The translations under genes were made by a program, and so were the position numbers. A stretch of DNA of 15,924 bases, from assembly GCA_003561595.1 (NCBI GenBank), contig PWWF01000416.1, positions 1 through 15,924 on the forward strand, given 5' to 3'. The notes below the pieces were generated by a model, which was not told the DNA's origin, made no database searches, and was given only the letters and a program-made list of their open reading frames with translations. Positions 6,366-14,003 of this stretch are shown in pieces. The number at the start of each line of letters is the position of its first letter. Position 1 is the stretch's first letter. The DNA is from Paracoccaceae bacterium (GTDB taxonomy: Bacteria > Pseudomonadota > Alphaproteobacteria > Rhodobacterales > Rhodobacteraceae).

Positions 6366-7915
6366 AGGTCCGCATCCCGGTCACGGTCGCGGTTGCGGCG
6401 TGTATCATCATAACGCAGATCATCGCGCGCGCGTTCCAGCAGCCGGTTCAGCCCCGGTGCATGGACGGTCTGTTCCAGCACCGACTCCAGCGCCTGCAAC
6501 ACGGCCCCGCGCGACCCTTCGACACTGCCCACCTGTGTGACATTGATATTGCCGATCTTCTCGGCGGGCTTGACCATCTCGGCCACGATCTTTGGCATCG
6601 CCTCCAACCGGGCGAGTTCGGCTTCATGCGCCAGCGCCTCGGGCGAGCGGGTATTCTCTGCCGCGATCCGGGCCTGCAACGCCTCTGTCGCGGCCTGCTG
6701 ACGCTTGAGATCGGCAGCGGCCTCTTTCTCGCTGGTGTGCAGTTTCGCGTCGGCAGTCTTGCGCGCGCTCTCGGCGGCGATCTCTGCGCGGCGGGCAGCG
6801 GCTTCGGCCTCGGCCTCGGCGCTGATGCGGGACAGGATGCGACGGCGCTCTGCCTCGGCCTCGGCGCGGGCGGTTTCGACCGCCTCATGCGCGCGCACAG
6901 CTTCGGCGCGGGCCAGATCGGCCTCGGCCATGGCGCGGCTTTCTTCCTGGCTTTTGGCCGCGATCATCATGGCGCGGTCCTGTTCGGCCAGTTCCAGCGC
7001 GCGGGCGCGCAGGATCTCGGCCTCGCGGATGGATTGCTCGCGCGCAATATCCGCCGCCTGGATATCCTGCTCCATCTGGATGCGGGCGGCAGCGCTGGCG
7101 CGCTCTGCCTCGGCCTTGGCGCGGGCAACCTCGGCCAGTTGGGCGGCGGTCAGCGCCTCGACCTGCTGGGCCTGCGCGATCTGGGCGCGGCGTTCTTCCA
7201 GCTCGATATCAAGCTGCTTGCGCGCCGCCTCCATCGCGGCGCGGCGCACACTGACCTGCGTTTCCGATTCAATCTCGGCGCGTTCGCGCTTGGACTGCGC
7301 GATCACCTGCGACAGCTTGCGCAGACCTTCGGCATTGAAGGCGTTGCTTTCATCCAGCGCGGCATAGGGTGTCTGGTCCAGCGCGGTCAGCGCCACGGCG
7401 TCAAGTTGCAACCCGTAACCCGTGACCTGCGGCCCCACGGCCTGCCGGATGCTGGCCATGAACTCGGCCCGCCCCTCATGCAGCTCATCCATCGTGCGCG
7501 TGGCCGAGACCGAGCGCAGCGCATCGACGAATATCCCCTCCAGCAACGCGCGCAGCTCATCCGTCTGAAAGCTGCGCCGCCCCAACGCCTGTGCGGCGCG
7601 CGCCACGGCGCTGCCCTCGGGCGGGACGGACAGGTAGAATTCCGCCGCCACATCGACGCGCAGCTTGTCGCGCGTGATCAGCGATTGTTCCGCCTGGCGC
7701 GCGACCTCCAGCCGGATGGTCTGCATGTTGACGCGCGTGACCTCATGGAACCAGGGCAGCGCCAGCAGCCCGCCATCGATCACGACCCGCCGCCCGCCGA
7801 TCCCGGTGCGCACCAGACTGACCGCGTAACTGGCGCGCTGGTAAAAGGCCGCGGCCAGAGCGATCAATATGGCGATCAGCACAATCAGCGCGATGATCCA
7901 GAAAACCGTTGTCAT
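6362..7915 (-). CDS. Flotillin-like SPFH/Band 7 membrane protein
   Basis: A 517-residue protein. Residues 3-25 form one N-terminal membrane segment (TVFWIIALIVLIAILIALAA). An SPFH/Band 7 domain follows to about residue 190, seen in RRVVIDGGLLALPWFHEVTRVNMQTI-like sequence, RDKLRVDVAAEFYLSV and the ELRALLEGIF region. From about 195 to 430 there is a long Ala/Glu/Arg-rich coiled coil. The C-terminal region (MPKIVAEMVKPAEKIGNINV) matches the flotillin oligomerisation end. Flotillins build ring or cage assemblies that organise membrane microdomains. It follows the SDR gene after 33 bases, with an AAGGA ribosome-binding site, so it appears to be the last gene of the transporter operon. The partners usually found beside bacterial flotillins (NfeD or YqiJ/OB-fold membrane proteins) are absent from the window. 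Family assignment is firm; a link to the transporter or dehydrogenases is only suggested by position. Confidence 0.85.
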   Translation of the reverse strand: MTTVFWIIALIVLIAILIALAAAFYQRASYAVSLVRTGIGGRRVVIDGGLLALPWFHEVTRVNMQTIRLEVARQAEQSLITRDKLRVDVAAEFYLSVPPEGSAVARAAQALGRRSFQTDELRALLEGIFVDALRSVSATRTMDELHEGRAEFMASIRQAVGPQVTGYGLQLDAVALTALDQTPYAALDESNAFNAEGLRKLSQVIAQSKRERAEIESETQVSVRRAAMEAARKQLDIELEERRAQIAQAQQVEALTAAQLAEVARAKAEAERASAAARIQMEQDIQAADIAREQSIREAEILRARALELAEQDRAMMIAAKSQEESRAMAEADLARAEAVRAHEAVETARAEAEAERRRILSRISAEAEAEAAARRAEIAAESARKTADAKLHTSEKEAAADLKRQQAATEALQARIAAENTRSPEALAHEAELARLEAMPKIVAEMVKPAEKIGNINVTQVGSVEGSRGAVLQALESVLEQTVHAPGLNRLLERARDDLRYDDTRRNRDRDRDADL

Positions 7916-7948
7916 TTTCTCGGTCCTTTTCGGCCAGTATTGCCAGTG

Positions 7949-8713
7949 TCAAAGCCCGTCCAGACGGCACATGGTCTGTGCCGACAGGCCACCATCCGCG
8001 GCCAGCACGGCCCCTGTCAGTCCCCGCGACAGATCGGACAGCAAAAACAGCGCTGCAGATGCAGCATGAAGGGGGCCCGCCGCAGCCTCTTGCCCGGTCG
8101 CGGCCACGATTTCGGGCGGCAGGCGCCCATCGGGGCTGGCTGGGCTGAGCGCGTTGATCCGCACGCCCTGCCCCGCCCAGGCCCAGCGTTGCGCCATGGC
8201 AAAACCCGCCAGCGCCCAGCCCACGGTGCGCGCTGTGCGTGCCGGGTCCAGCGCCAGCCCCCATTGCGCCACGAACCGCTCCAACCCGTCATGGCGCAGC
8301 GCCATGGCCGCGCGCGTCTCGGGCAGGCAGTCGGCCCAATGGCCCGTTACAGGCGCGCCGCGCAGCACGATGGCCGCGCCGTGGCCCAGACGCGGGGCCA
8401 GCGATGCCGCCAGCAGACGCGGGGCCAGCAAGCCATGGGTAAGCACATCGCGCGGCCCGCCCCCCGGCAGCGCGGGAAACAGCGCCAGCCCATCCAGCCC
8501 CTCGGGCAGGGCATGGGCGGTGGCGGCAATCGCGTCCGGGTCGGTCAGATCGGCCCGGTAGAATGCCGCGACCCCCTCGAACCCGCGTTCATGGTCGATG
8601 CCATGCACCTCTGCCCCGGCCGCATCCAACGCCCGCGCAACCGCCAGCCCCAGCCCCGAGGCCGAGCCCAGAACCGCGATGCGTTTGCCAGAGAGGAGCG
8701 CGGGTTGCGTCAT
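7949..8713 (-). CDS. Short-chain dehydrogenase/reductase-fold protein lacking the catalytic triad
   Basis: A 254-residue Rossmann-fold protein of classical SDR length. The dinucleotide-binding motif GSASGLG is intact at residues 16-22, and a DLTD segment corresponds to the usual acidic DVT/DL motif. The late GVRINALSPASPDG segment matches the VRVN-x-x-SPG segment of SDRs. When aligned back from that anchor, the Tyr-x-x-x-Lys positions fall at about Ala161 and Gly165. The catalytic Ser strand reads IVLRGAP, without Ser. The NAG motif is also not recognisable. It may therefore be a binding or regulatory protein, or use unusual chemistry. The closest family look is the 3-alpha-hydroxysteroid dehydrogenase/carbonyl reductase branch. 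Only 3 bases separate its ATG from the stop of the upstream aldehyde dehydrogenase, so it belongs to that operon. Confidence 0.8.
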   Translation of the reverse strand: MTQPALLSGKRIAVLGSASGLGLAVARALDAAGAEVHGIDHERGFEGVAAFYRADLTDPDAIAATAHALPEGLDGLALFPALPGGGPRDVLTHGLLAPRLLAASLAPRLGHGAAIVLRGAPVTGHWADCLPETRAAMALRHDGLERFVAQWGLALDPARTARTVGWALAGFAMAQRWAWAGQGVRINALSPASPDGRLPPEIVAATGQEAAAGPLHAASAALFLLSDLSRGLTGAVLAADGGLSAQTMCRLDGL

Positions 8714-8716
8714 GGA

Positions 8717-10189
8717 TCAGAACACCGGCGGATAGGGGCGCCCGCCCCGGTCAACCGTGATCCAGCGCGTTTCGGTAAAGGTCTCGATCGACCAGCGCCC
8801 GCCATGACGGCCCAGCCCCGACGCCTTGGACCCGCCAAAGGGTACATGCGGTTCATCATTCACGGACGAGCAATTCACATGGCACATGCCCGTCTCCAGC
8901 CTGCGCCCGATATCCAGCGCGCGCGCCTCATCGCGCGAGAACACACCGGCGGACAGGCCATATTCGGTGTCATTGTTCAGCGCGATGGCGTCCTCATCAC
9001 TCTTGAACGCGATGACGGGGACGACCGGGCCAAAGGTTTCGTCCTGATAGATCAGCATGTCGGGGGTCACGCCCGTCAGGATGGTGGGTTCGACAAAGCG
9101 GCCCTCGATCTTGCCGCCCAGCGCAATCTCGGCCCCCTTGGCCAGCGCATCATCCAGTTGCGCCTTGACGCGCGCGACCTGCCGGTCATTGATCAGCGGG
9201 CCGATGACATTGGCCTTGTCGCTGGTATTGCCGACCTTCAGCCTGGCCGCTCGTTCCACGAATTTCTGCAGGAACGCGTCATAGATGCTGTCCTGCACCA
9301 GCACTTTCTCGACACTCATGCAGATCTGGCCCTGATGCATGAAGCTGCCGAAATTCGCGGCCTGGCTCGCGCGATCCAGATCGGCGTCATCCAGCACGAT
9401 CAGGCTGTCCTTGCCCCCCAGTTCCACGCAGCATTTCTTCAGATGCGCGCCCGCCTTGGCCGCGATTGAACGCCCGACCGGGGTGGACCCGGTAAAGGAC
9501 ACGCCCTTGACATAGGGGTGCTCGACCATCTCATCGCCCATCTCGGACACGGCCTCGCGCGAGCAGGTGATGACATTGAACACGCCTGCGGGGATGCCTG
9601 CTTCTTCCAGCACCTCGGCATAGAAAAGCCCGCCCAGATAGGGCGTATCCTCGGACGGTTTGAGCACGATGGTATTGCCCGCCGCCAGCGCAAAGGCAAA
9701 GCCGCGCGCGGTCAGGATGCCGGGAAAGTTCCACGGGCTGATGACCGAGATCACGCCCATCGGAAAGCGCTGCGCGGTGGAGAGCTTGCCATATTCGCTG
9801 GGCAGTATCTCGCCCGAGTTCTGGTAGCAGCTTGCCGCAGCAGAGCGGAACACCTCGGGCACATAATGCGCCTCGAACGCGCCCTTGCCGTACCAGCCGC
9901 CGCCCTCGGCCTGAATGGCGGCGATGAAATCGGGCGCGCGGCGCTCGAACACCTCGGCGATGTGATGCACCAGTTTTGCGCGCTCGGTATATTTCAGGCC
10001 CGCCCAGTCGGGAAAGGCACGATGCGCGGCCTCGATGGCGGCGGTGGCATCGGCGCGGCTGCCATCGGGGGCTTCGGCCCAGAGGCTGCCGTCATTGGGG
10101 TTGAGATCGGCAAAGCTGCGCGCAGCCTTGCGCCACTGGCCGTCGATATACATTCCGCGCAGGGCCTTGGGGGCTTTGGCATCAAGCAT
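8717..10189 (-). CDS. Aldehyde dehydrogenase, benzaldehyde/vanillin dehydrogenase-like
   Basis: A 490-residue NAD(P)+-dependent aldehyde dehydrogenase. Asn154 in ISPWNFPG, Lys177 in LKPSEDTP, FTGSTPVG (232-239), the general base Glu256 in VELGGKDS and the nucleophile Cys290 in HQGQICMS are all present. The HQGQICMS form and the PWNFPGILT segment resemble enzymes acting on aromatic aldehydes (benzaldehyde, vanillin, salicylaldehyde). That is a resemblance, not proof of substrate. The ATG at 10189 is used because it follows AAGGAG and lies one base after the LivF-type stop. The longer in-frame start at 10312 would add an Arg/Pro-rich stretch buried in the ATPase gene. Its position directly after an intact ABC transporter suggests it processes an aldehyde made from the imported compound. 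Confidence 0.9.
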   Translation of the reverse strand: MLDAKAPKALRGMYIDGQWRKAARSFADLNPNDGSLWAEAPDGSRADATAAIEAAHRAFPDWAGLKYTERAKLVHHIAEVFERRAPDFIAAIQAEGGGWYGKGAFEAHYVPEVFRSAAASCYQNSGEILPSEYGKLSTAQRFPMGVISVISPWNFPGILTARGFAFALAAGNTIVLKPSEDTPYLGGLFYAEVLEEAGIPAGVFNVITCSREAVSEMGDEMVEHPYVKGVSFTGSTPVGRSIAAKAGAHLKKCCVELGGKDSLIVLDDADLDRASQAANFGSFMHQGQICMSVEKVLVQDSIYDAFLQKFVERAARLKVGNTSDKANVIGPLINDRQVARVKAQLDDALAKGAEIALGGKIEGRFVEPTILTGVTPDMLIYQDETFGPVVPVIAFKSDEDAIALNNDTEYGLSAGVFSRDEARALDIGRRLETGMCHVNCSSVNDEPHVPFGGSKASGLGRHGGRWSIETFTETRWITVDRGGRPYPPVF

Positions 10190-10190
10190 G

Positions 10191-11423
10191 TCATATCTCC
10201 TTGTCGAACTGGGAAGAGCCGGGGCGACGGCGCCAGACCTCGACCTTGCCCTGCGGTGCAGGGCTGGCCGGGGCCGGCGCGGGCGCGCTGCCGGACGGGA
10301 CGGGGGCATCATCTGCGCCGGTCGCGGGTCGTGTATTCAGCCGCTCGCGCACCGAAGCGCGCAGCGGTGGCAGGGTGCTGCGCGAGGGCGCGCGGCACTG
10401 GCGCGCGGCATCCTCGATCCGGGCCAGCGTTTCGCGCAGCCGGTCGGGCGGCAGCGCCGTGGGCGCGGGCCGGGCCGGGGTGCTGACGCGCGCAGGGCTG
10501 GCACCCGCAGGCCGTTCGCCCGCGCGGGCGACCAGCGCATTGATATCCAGCCCCGCTACGGTCGAGGCCGAGACACTGCGCGCAGACGTTTTGCGCGCGG
10601 TGACAGGCGCATGCGACGGGGCGGCGGGCCGCTGTGCCTCAGCTACGGGCGCGGCAGGTTTGGCACCGGGCGCGCCCACGTCGCGCGGGCGCGGCGCGGC
10701 CTTGCCACCGCCGCCACCCAGATAGGCGGCCTGCACGGCCGGGTCATTGCGCAGGATATCGGCGCGATCCTCGCGCAGGATCTCGCCATTCTCCAGCAGA
10801 TAGCCCCGGTCGGCGATGCCAAGGCTCAGCTTGGCATTCTGTTCGACCAGCAAAATCCCCAGCCCCGCCTCGCGCACGGCCTTGAGGTTCTGAAACAGCT
10901 CTTTCGATAAGAGCGGCGACAGCCCGAGCGAGGGTTCATCCAGCATCAGGATGACCGGGTTCGACATCATCGCGCGGCTGATGGCGACCATCTGCTGTTC
11001 GCCCCCCGACATGGTGCGCGCGATCTGGCTGGCGCGTTCTTCCAGCTTGGGAAACAGCCGGATCAGCCGGTCATAGACCTGCGCGTGATCCTCGCGCGCG
11101 CGGTCGGGATTGGCGCCCAGCATCAGGTTGTCGCGCACATTCAGGTCGCCGAAAATCCCGCGCCCCTCTGGCACCAGCGCCACGCCCTGTTCGACCACCT
11201 TGTGCGGTGGCAGGCCCAGCAGGCGCTCGCCCGCAATCTCGACCGTGCCGGTGACGCGGCCTTCGCAGATGCCCGCGATGGATTTCAAGAGCGTGGATTT
11301 GCCCGCCCCGTTCGCGCCAAGGATCACCACGATCTCGCCGGGTTTGACATGCAGCGACACCCCGTGCAGCGCGGGGTGCTTGCCATAGGTGGCGCGCAGG
11401 TCCTTGACCTCAAGCATCTTCAT
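10191..11423 (-). CDS. livF: LivF-type ABC transporter ATPase with a long Pro/Ala-rich C-terminal tail
   Basis: The first about 236 residues are a complete HAAT-family ATPase: Walker A GANGAGKST (36-44), signature MSGGEQQ (138-144), Walker B ILMLDEPSLGLSP, and the LVEQN switch segment usual in LivF. Typical LivF proteins end at this point (QAAYLG). Here the frame continues for about 174 residues, first GGGGGKAAPRPRD, then a low-complexity Pro/Ala/Ser/Arg region. It contains two less simple stretches: ASTVAGLDINALVARAGERP, and a helix-like PPDRLRETLARIEDAARQC. It ends in WRRRPGSSQFDKEI. The ATG at 11423 (MKMLEV) overlaps livG by 14 bases. An ATG at 11417 or a GTG at 11441 are alternatives. Together with LivG it would power import through the LivH/LivM channel. 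The tail's role is unknown. Confidence 0.88.
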   Translation of the reverse strand: MKMLEVKDLRATYGKHPALHGVSLHVKPGEIVVILGANGAGKSTLLKSIAGICEGRVTGTVEIAGERLLGLPPHKVVEQGVALVPEGRGIFGDLNVRDNLMLGANPDRAREDHAQVYDRLIRLFPKLEERASQIARTMSGGEQQMVAISRAMMSNPVILMLDEPSLGLSPLLSKELFQNLKAVREAGLGILLVEQNAKLSLGIADRGYLLENGEILREDRADILRNDPAVQAAYLGGGGGKAAPRPRDVGAPGAKPAAPVAEAQRPAAPSHAPVTARKTSARSVSASTVAGLDINALVARAGERPAGASPARVSTPARPAPTALPPDRLRETLARIEDAARQCRAPSRSTLPPLRASVRERLNTRPATGADDAPVPSGSAPAPAPASPAPQGKVEVWRRRPGSSQFDKEI

Positions 11424-12144
11424 CAGCCCCCAGATAGGCACGGATCACTTCCGGGTCCTCCAGCACCTCGGCGGGGGTGCCCTCGGCGATCTTGGCGCCC
11501 GAGGACATGACCACGCAGCGGTCGCACAGGCTGCGGATGGCATCCATTACATGTTCGACCAGAATGACGGTGCGCCCCTCATCGCGCAGCGACCGGATCA
11601 GCGCGATGCCGGTCTGCAATTCGGTCGGGTTCAGCCCGGCCAGCCATTCATCCAGCAGCAGCACTTCGGGCTCGCAGGCCAGCGCGCGGGCCAGTTCCAC
11701 CCGCTTGGTGTTGATATAGGTCAGCGATGACACCGGCATGTTCACCTGCTGACCCATGCCCACACGGTCCAGCAACTGGCGGGCATGGCGCTCGGCCTCT
11801 GCGCCCCAGCGCTTGCGATGGCCAAAGGCCGCGCCCGCGACGACATTCTCGACGACGCTCAGTTCCGGCAGCAGACGCACAAGCTGAAAGGTGCGCGCCA
11901 CGCCCATCCGCGCGATGCGATGGGCGGATTTGCCCGCAATCTCCTGCCCGTTCAGCCGGATTTCCCCGGCACTGGGGGCAAAGGCGCCCGAGATCATGTT
12001 GATCATCGTCGATTTGCCCGACCCGTTGGGCCCGATGATGCCCATGACCTCGGTCTGGTGCACGTCAAAGACCATGTCGCGCACGGCCACCAGCCCGCCA
12101 AAGCGTTTGGTGATGTCGCGCACTTCCAGAACCACCCGTGCCAT
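11410..12144 (-). CDS. livG: LivG-type ABC transporter ATPase with a degenerate signature motif
   Basis: A 244-residue cytoplasmic ATPase of the branched-chain-amino-acid (HAAT) transporter type. Walker A is GPNGSGKST (38-46), Q-loop Gln87 lies in ARTFQLVRLL, Walker B with the catalytic Glu is LLLDEWLAGLNP, and the H-loop His198 lies in LVEHVMD. The segment that should be the LSGGQ-type signature (LAYGQQ in most LivG proteins) reads SSLTYINTKRVELARAL at about 139-155, so the conserved glycine is missing. DEW also replaces DEP. The ATG at 12144 shares one base with the livM stop (TGATG). An in-frame GTG one codon earlier is possible. The partner ATPase LivF has a normal signature, so the dimer may have one standard and one altered ATP site. 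Confidence 0.9.
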   Translation of the reverse strand: MARVVLEVRDITKRFGGLVAVRDMVFDVHQTEVMGIIGPNGSGKSTMINMISGAFAPSAGEIRLNGQEIAGKSAHRIARMGVARTFQLVRLLPELSVVENVVAGAAFGHRKRWGAEAERHARQLLDRVGMGQQVNMPVSSLTYINTKRVELARALACEPEVLLLDEWLAGLNPTELQTGIALIRSLRDEGRTVILVEHVMDAIRSLCDRCVVMSSGAKIAEGTPAEVLEDPEVIRAYLGADEDA

Positions 12145-13070
12145 CACTGCCCCCCTTGCCCGTAGCGGTGCCGCAGCCGGTCATAAAGCCCCACAAACCC
12201 GCCGGGCAGCACATAGACGATCAGCAGAAACGCGATGCCCAGCAGCAACAGCGTCTGATTGGGCGCATTGCGCGAAATGAATTCCCATAGAAGCGTAAAG
12301 GGCACCACCCCGGCCAGCGGCCCCCATAACCGCCCTGTCCCCCCCAGAAGCGCCATGATCACCACCTGAAAGGACAGGATGGAGGCAAAGGCCGTCGATG
12401 GTTCGATATAGATATAGCGCGGCGCCATCATCGCGCCCACCACCGCCGCGGCCGCGCCCGATACCATGAACAGCAGGATCTTGGCCGCTGCCGTGTCGAT
12501 GCCCGAATGCTTGGCAACGGTTTCGTCATTGCCGATGATGCGCAGCGCAAAACCCAGCCGCGAGCGGGCGATCAGCCAGCCCACCAGAAAGACCAGCGCC
12601 GCCATCCCCAGAAGCTGCCAGTAGATGTCACGCTCGGTGATAGAGGTCAGGACATACATGCCGCGCTGGCCGGTGCGGTTCTGCACCCATGTCACCACCT
12701 GCCGCACCAGTTCGGCCAGCCCCAGCGTGAAGATCACGAAATAGACGCCCGACAACCGCAGCGTCACCAGCCCCACAAGTGCCGCCAGCACCGCCCCCAG
12801 CCCCGCCGCGATGATGGGCAAGAGCCACATGGGCAACGTCTGAAACCCCAGACCCGTAACAAAGGTGCCCAGCCCGAAAAACGCCGCTGTCGCGAGCGAG
12901 ATGTAATGCGTCGGCCCGGAAAACAGCGCCCAGCTTGTGGCCAGCACCGTGAACATCGCCATGGTGGTCGCGATCGACAGGATGTAGCCGGACACATAAA
13001 GCGGCAGCAGCGCCAGCAGGCCAAAGGCGAAGGCCGACAGGATCAGGTTGCGAATGTCGCGCATCGTCAT
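12144..13070 (-). CDS. livM: LivM-type ABC transporter permease
   Basis: A 308-residue, strongly hydrophobic inner-membrane permease of the HAAT family, with about eight to ten predicted membrane segments. Characteristic LivM features are LATSWALFSGPTHYISLATAAFFGLGTFV near the N-terminus, LRLSGVYFVIFTLGLAELV in the middle, NDETVAKHSGID in the cytoplasmic coupling region, GTGRLWGPLAG, and the end YVLPGGFVGLYDRL. With LivH it forms the channel. The ATG at 13070 overlaps the livH stop by 4 bases (ATGA), and its own stop overlaps the livG start by one base, so the genes are translationally coupled. A second ATG at 13064 is the only close alternative start. Confidence 0.92.
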   Translation of the reverse strand: MTMRDIRNLILSAFAFGLLALLPLYVSGYILSIATTMAMFTVLATSWALFSGPTHYISLATAAFFGLGTFVTGLGFQTLPMWLLPIIAAGLGAVLAALVGLVTLRLSGVYFVIFTLGLAELVRQVVTWVQNRTGQRGMYVLTSITERDIYWQLLGMAALVFLVGWLIARSRLGFALRIIGNDETVAKHSGIDTAAAKILLFMVSGAAAAVVGAMMAPRYIYIEPSTAFASILSFQVVIMALLGGTGRLWGPLAGVVPFTLLWEFISRNAPNQTLLLLGIAFLLIVYVLPGGFVGLYDRLRHRYGQGGQ

Positions 13071-13936
13071 GTCGGCGTCCTTCCGAACAGACCCTGCGGA
13101 CGGAACAGCAAGACGCCCAGAAACAGCACATAGGCTGCGGCCAGCGTCAGGCCCGGATCGATCACGCGGGCCACGAAAGTCTCGGCAATGCCAAGGATCA
13201 TCGCGGCGACAATGGTGCCGCGAATATCGCCCACACCGCCCATGATGACGATGATCAGCGCCTTCATCGTGAACAGCACACCCACCGAGGCATCAAGCGT
13301 GAAGAACATCGAGATCAGCGCCCCGCCCGAGGCTGTGACCGCGCCCCCCAGCCCGAAGGCCAGCGCCGAGACGGCGGGCACGTCAATCCCCACCAGCCGC
13401 GCGGAGTCCGGGCTGACCGCGACCGCGCGCATCCGCAGCCCCGCGCGGGTATAGGACAGCCAGATCCAGAGCGCTGCGGCCAGCAGCGAGGCGATGGTAA
13501 AGGCCACCACCCGGTTCTGCGCATAGCTGGAGGCAAAGATATCAACCCGTCCGGTCAGGTAGGAATAGTTGAAATACCCGCCCCCGAAGAACCATGTCAT
13601 GATCCCGACCAGCGCAAAGGACAGCCCGAAGGTGGCAAGAATGCTGTCCACCTCGAGCGCGCCGCGCGATTTGGCGCGTTTGACCAGCGGGCGCAGCATG
13701 ATGCGATAGATCGCCCAGTTCACCACGAAGGCCACGGGCGCGACGACCAGAAGCGCCGCAATCGGGCTGACCTGCCCGGCCGTATAGACCCAGAACGCGG
13801 CGAACCCGCCCGCCACCAGCATTTCGCCATTGGCCAGGTTCATGATGCGCGCCACCCCGTATTGCAGGTTCAGGCCCATGGCGATCAGCGCATAGGTGCC
13901 CCCCAGCAAAAGGCCGGTGATCAGGATAAAGAACAT
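13067..13936 (-). CDS. livH: LivH-type ABC transporter permease
   Basis: A 289-residue membrane protein of the HAAT permease family, of normal length. Typical motifs are GGTYALIAMGLNLQYGVARIMNLANGEML at residues 12-40, the cytoplasmic coupling segment TRAGLRMRAVAVSPDSARLVGID, and IVIMGGVGDIRGTIVAA near the C-terminus. It pairs with LivM to form the translocation path. The ATG at 13936 has GAGGGTG just before it. The gene starts 67 bases after the solute-binding protein gene; that gap holds a very stable hairpin that may set the ratio of binding protein to channel. Confidence 0.92.
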   Translation of the reverse strand: MFFILITGLLLGGTYALIAMGLNLQYGVARIMNLANGEMLVAGGFAAFWVYTAGQVSPIAALLVVAPVAFVVNWAIYRIMLRPLVKRAKSRGALEVDSILATFGLSFALVGIMTWFFGGGYFNYSYLTGRVDIFASSYAQNRVVAFTIASLLAAALWIWLSYTRAGLRMRAVAVSPDSARLVGIDVPAVSALAFGLGGAVTASGGALISMFFTLDASVGVLFTMKALIIVIMGGVGDIRGTIVAAMILGIAETFVARVIDPGLTLAAAYVLFLGVLLFRPQGLFGRTPT

Positions 13937-13962
13937 GTCACCCTCATTCGAGCGGCGGTGTC

Positions 13963-13994
13963 CGGCGCGCGGCCCGTTATGGGGCCGCGCGCCG
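13963..13994 (-). promoter_or_regulatory. Strong GC hairpin between solute-binding protein and permease genes
   Basis: The bases 13963-13975 and 13982-13994 are perfect inverted repeats (CGGCGCGCGGCCC on the plus strand), giving a 13-bp almost wholly G:C stem with a 6-base loop. On the transcribed minus strand no run of T follows, so it is not a complete intrinsic terminator. A hairpin in this position is common after the binding-protein gene of ABC operons, where it protects the upstream mRNA and lowers downstream expression. Confidence 0.7.
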
Positions 13995-14003
13995 ATGCAC
14001 GGC

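Noticed and set aside
6341..9469. Plus-strand open frame of about 1040 codons
   Set aside because: It is antisense to the flotillin, SDR and aldehyde dehydrogenase genes, all of which have clear family motifs on the minus strand.
13963..13994. Hairpin as a rho-independent terminator ending the binding-protein transcript
   Set aside because: No T run follows on the transcribed strand and the downstream permease genes have no promoter of their own in view.
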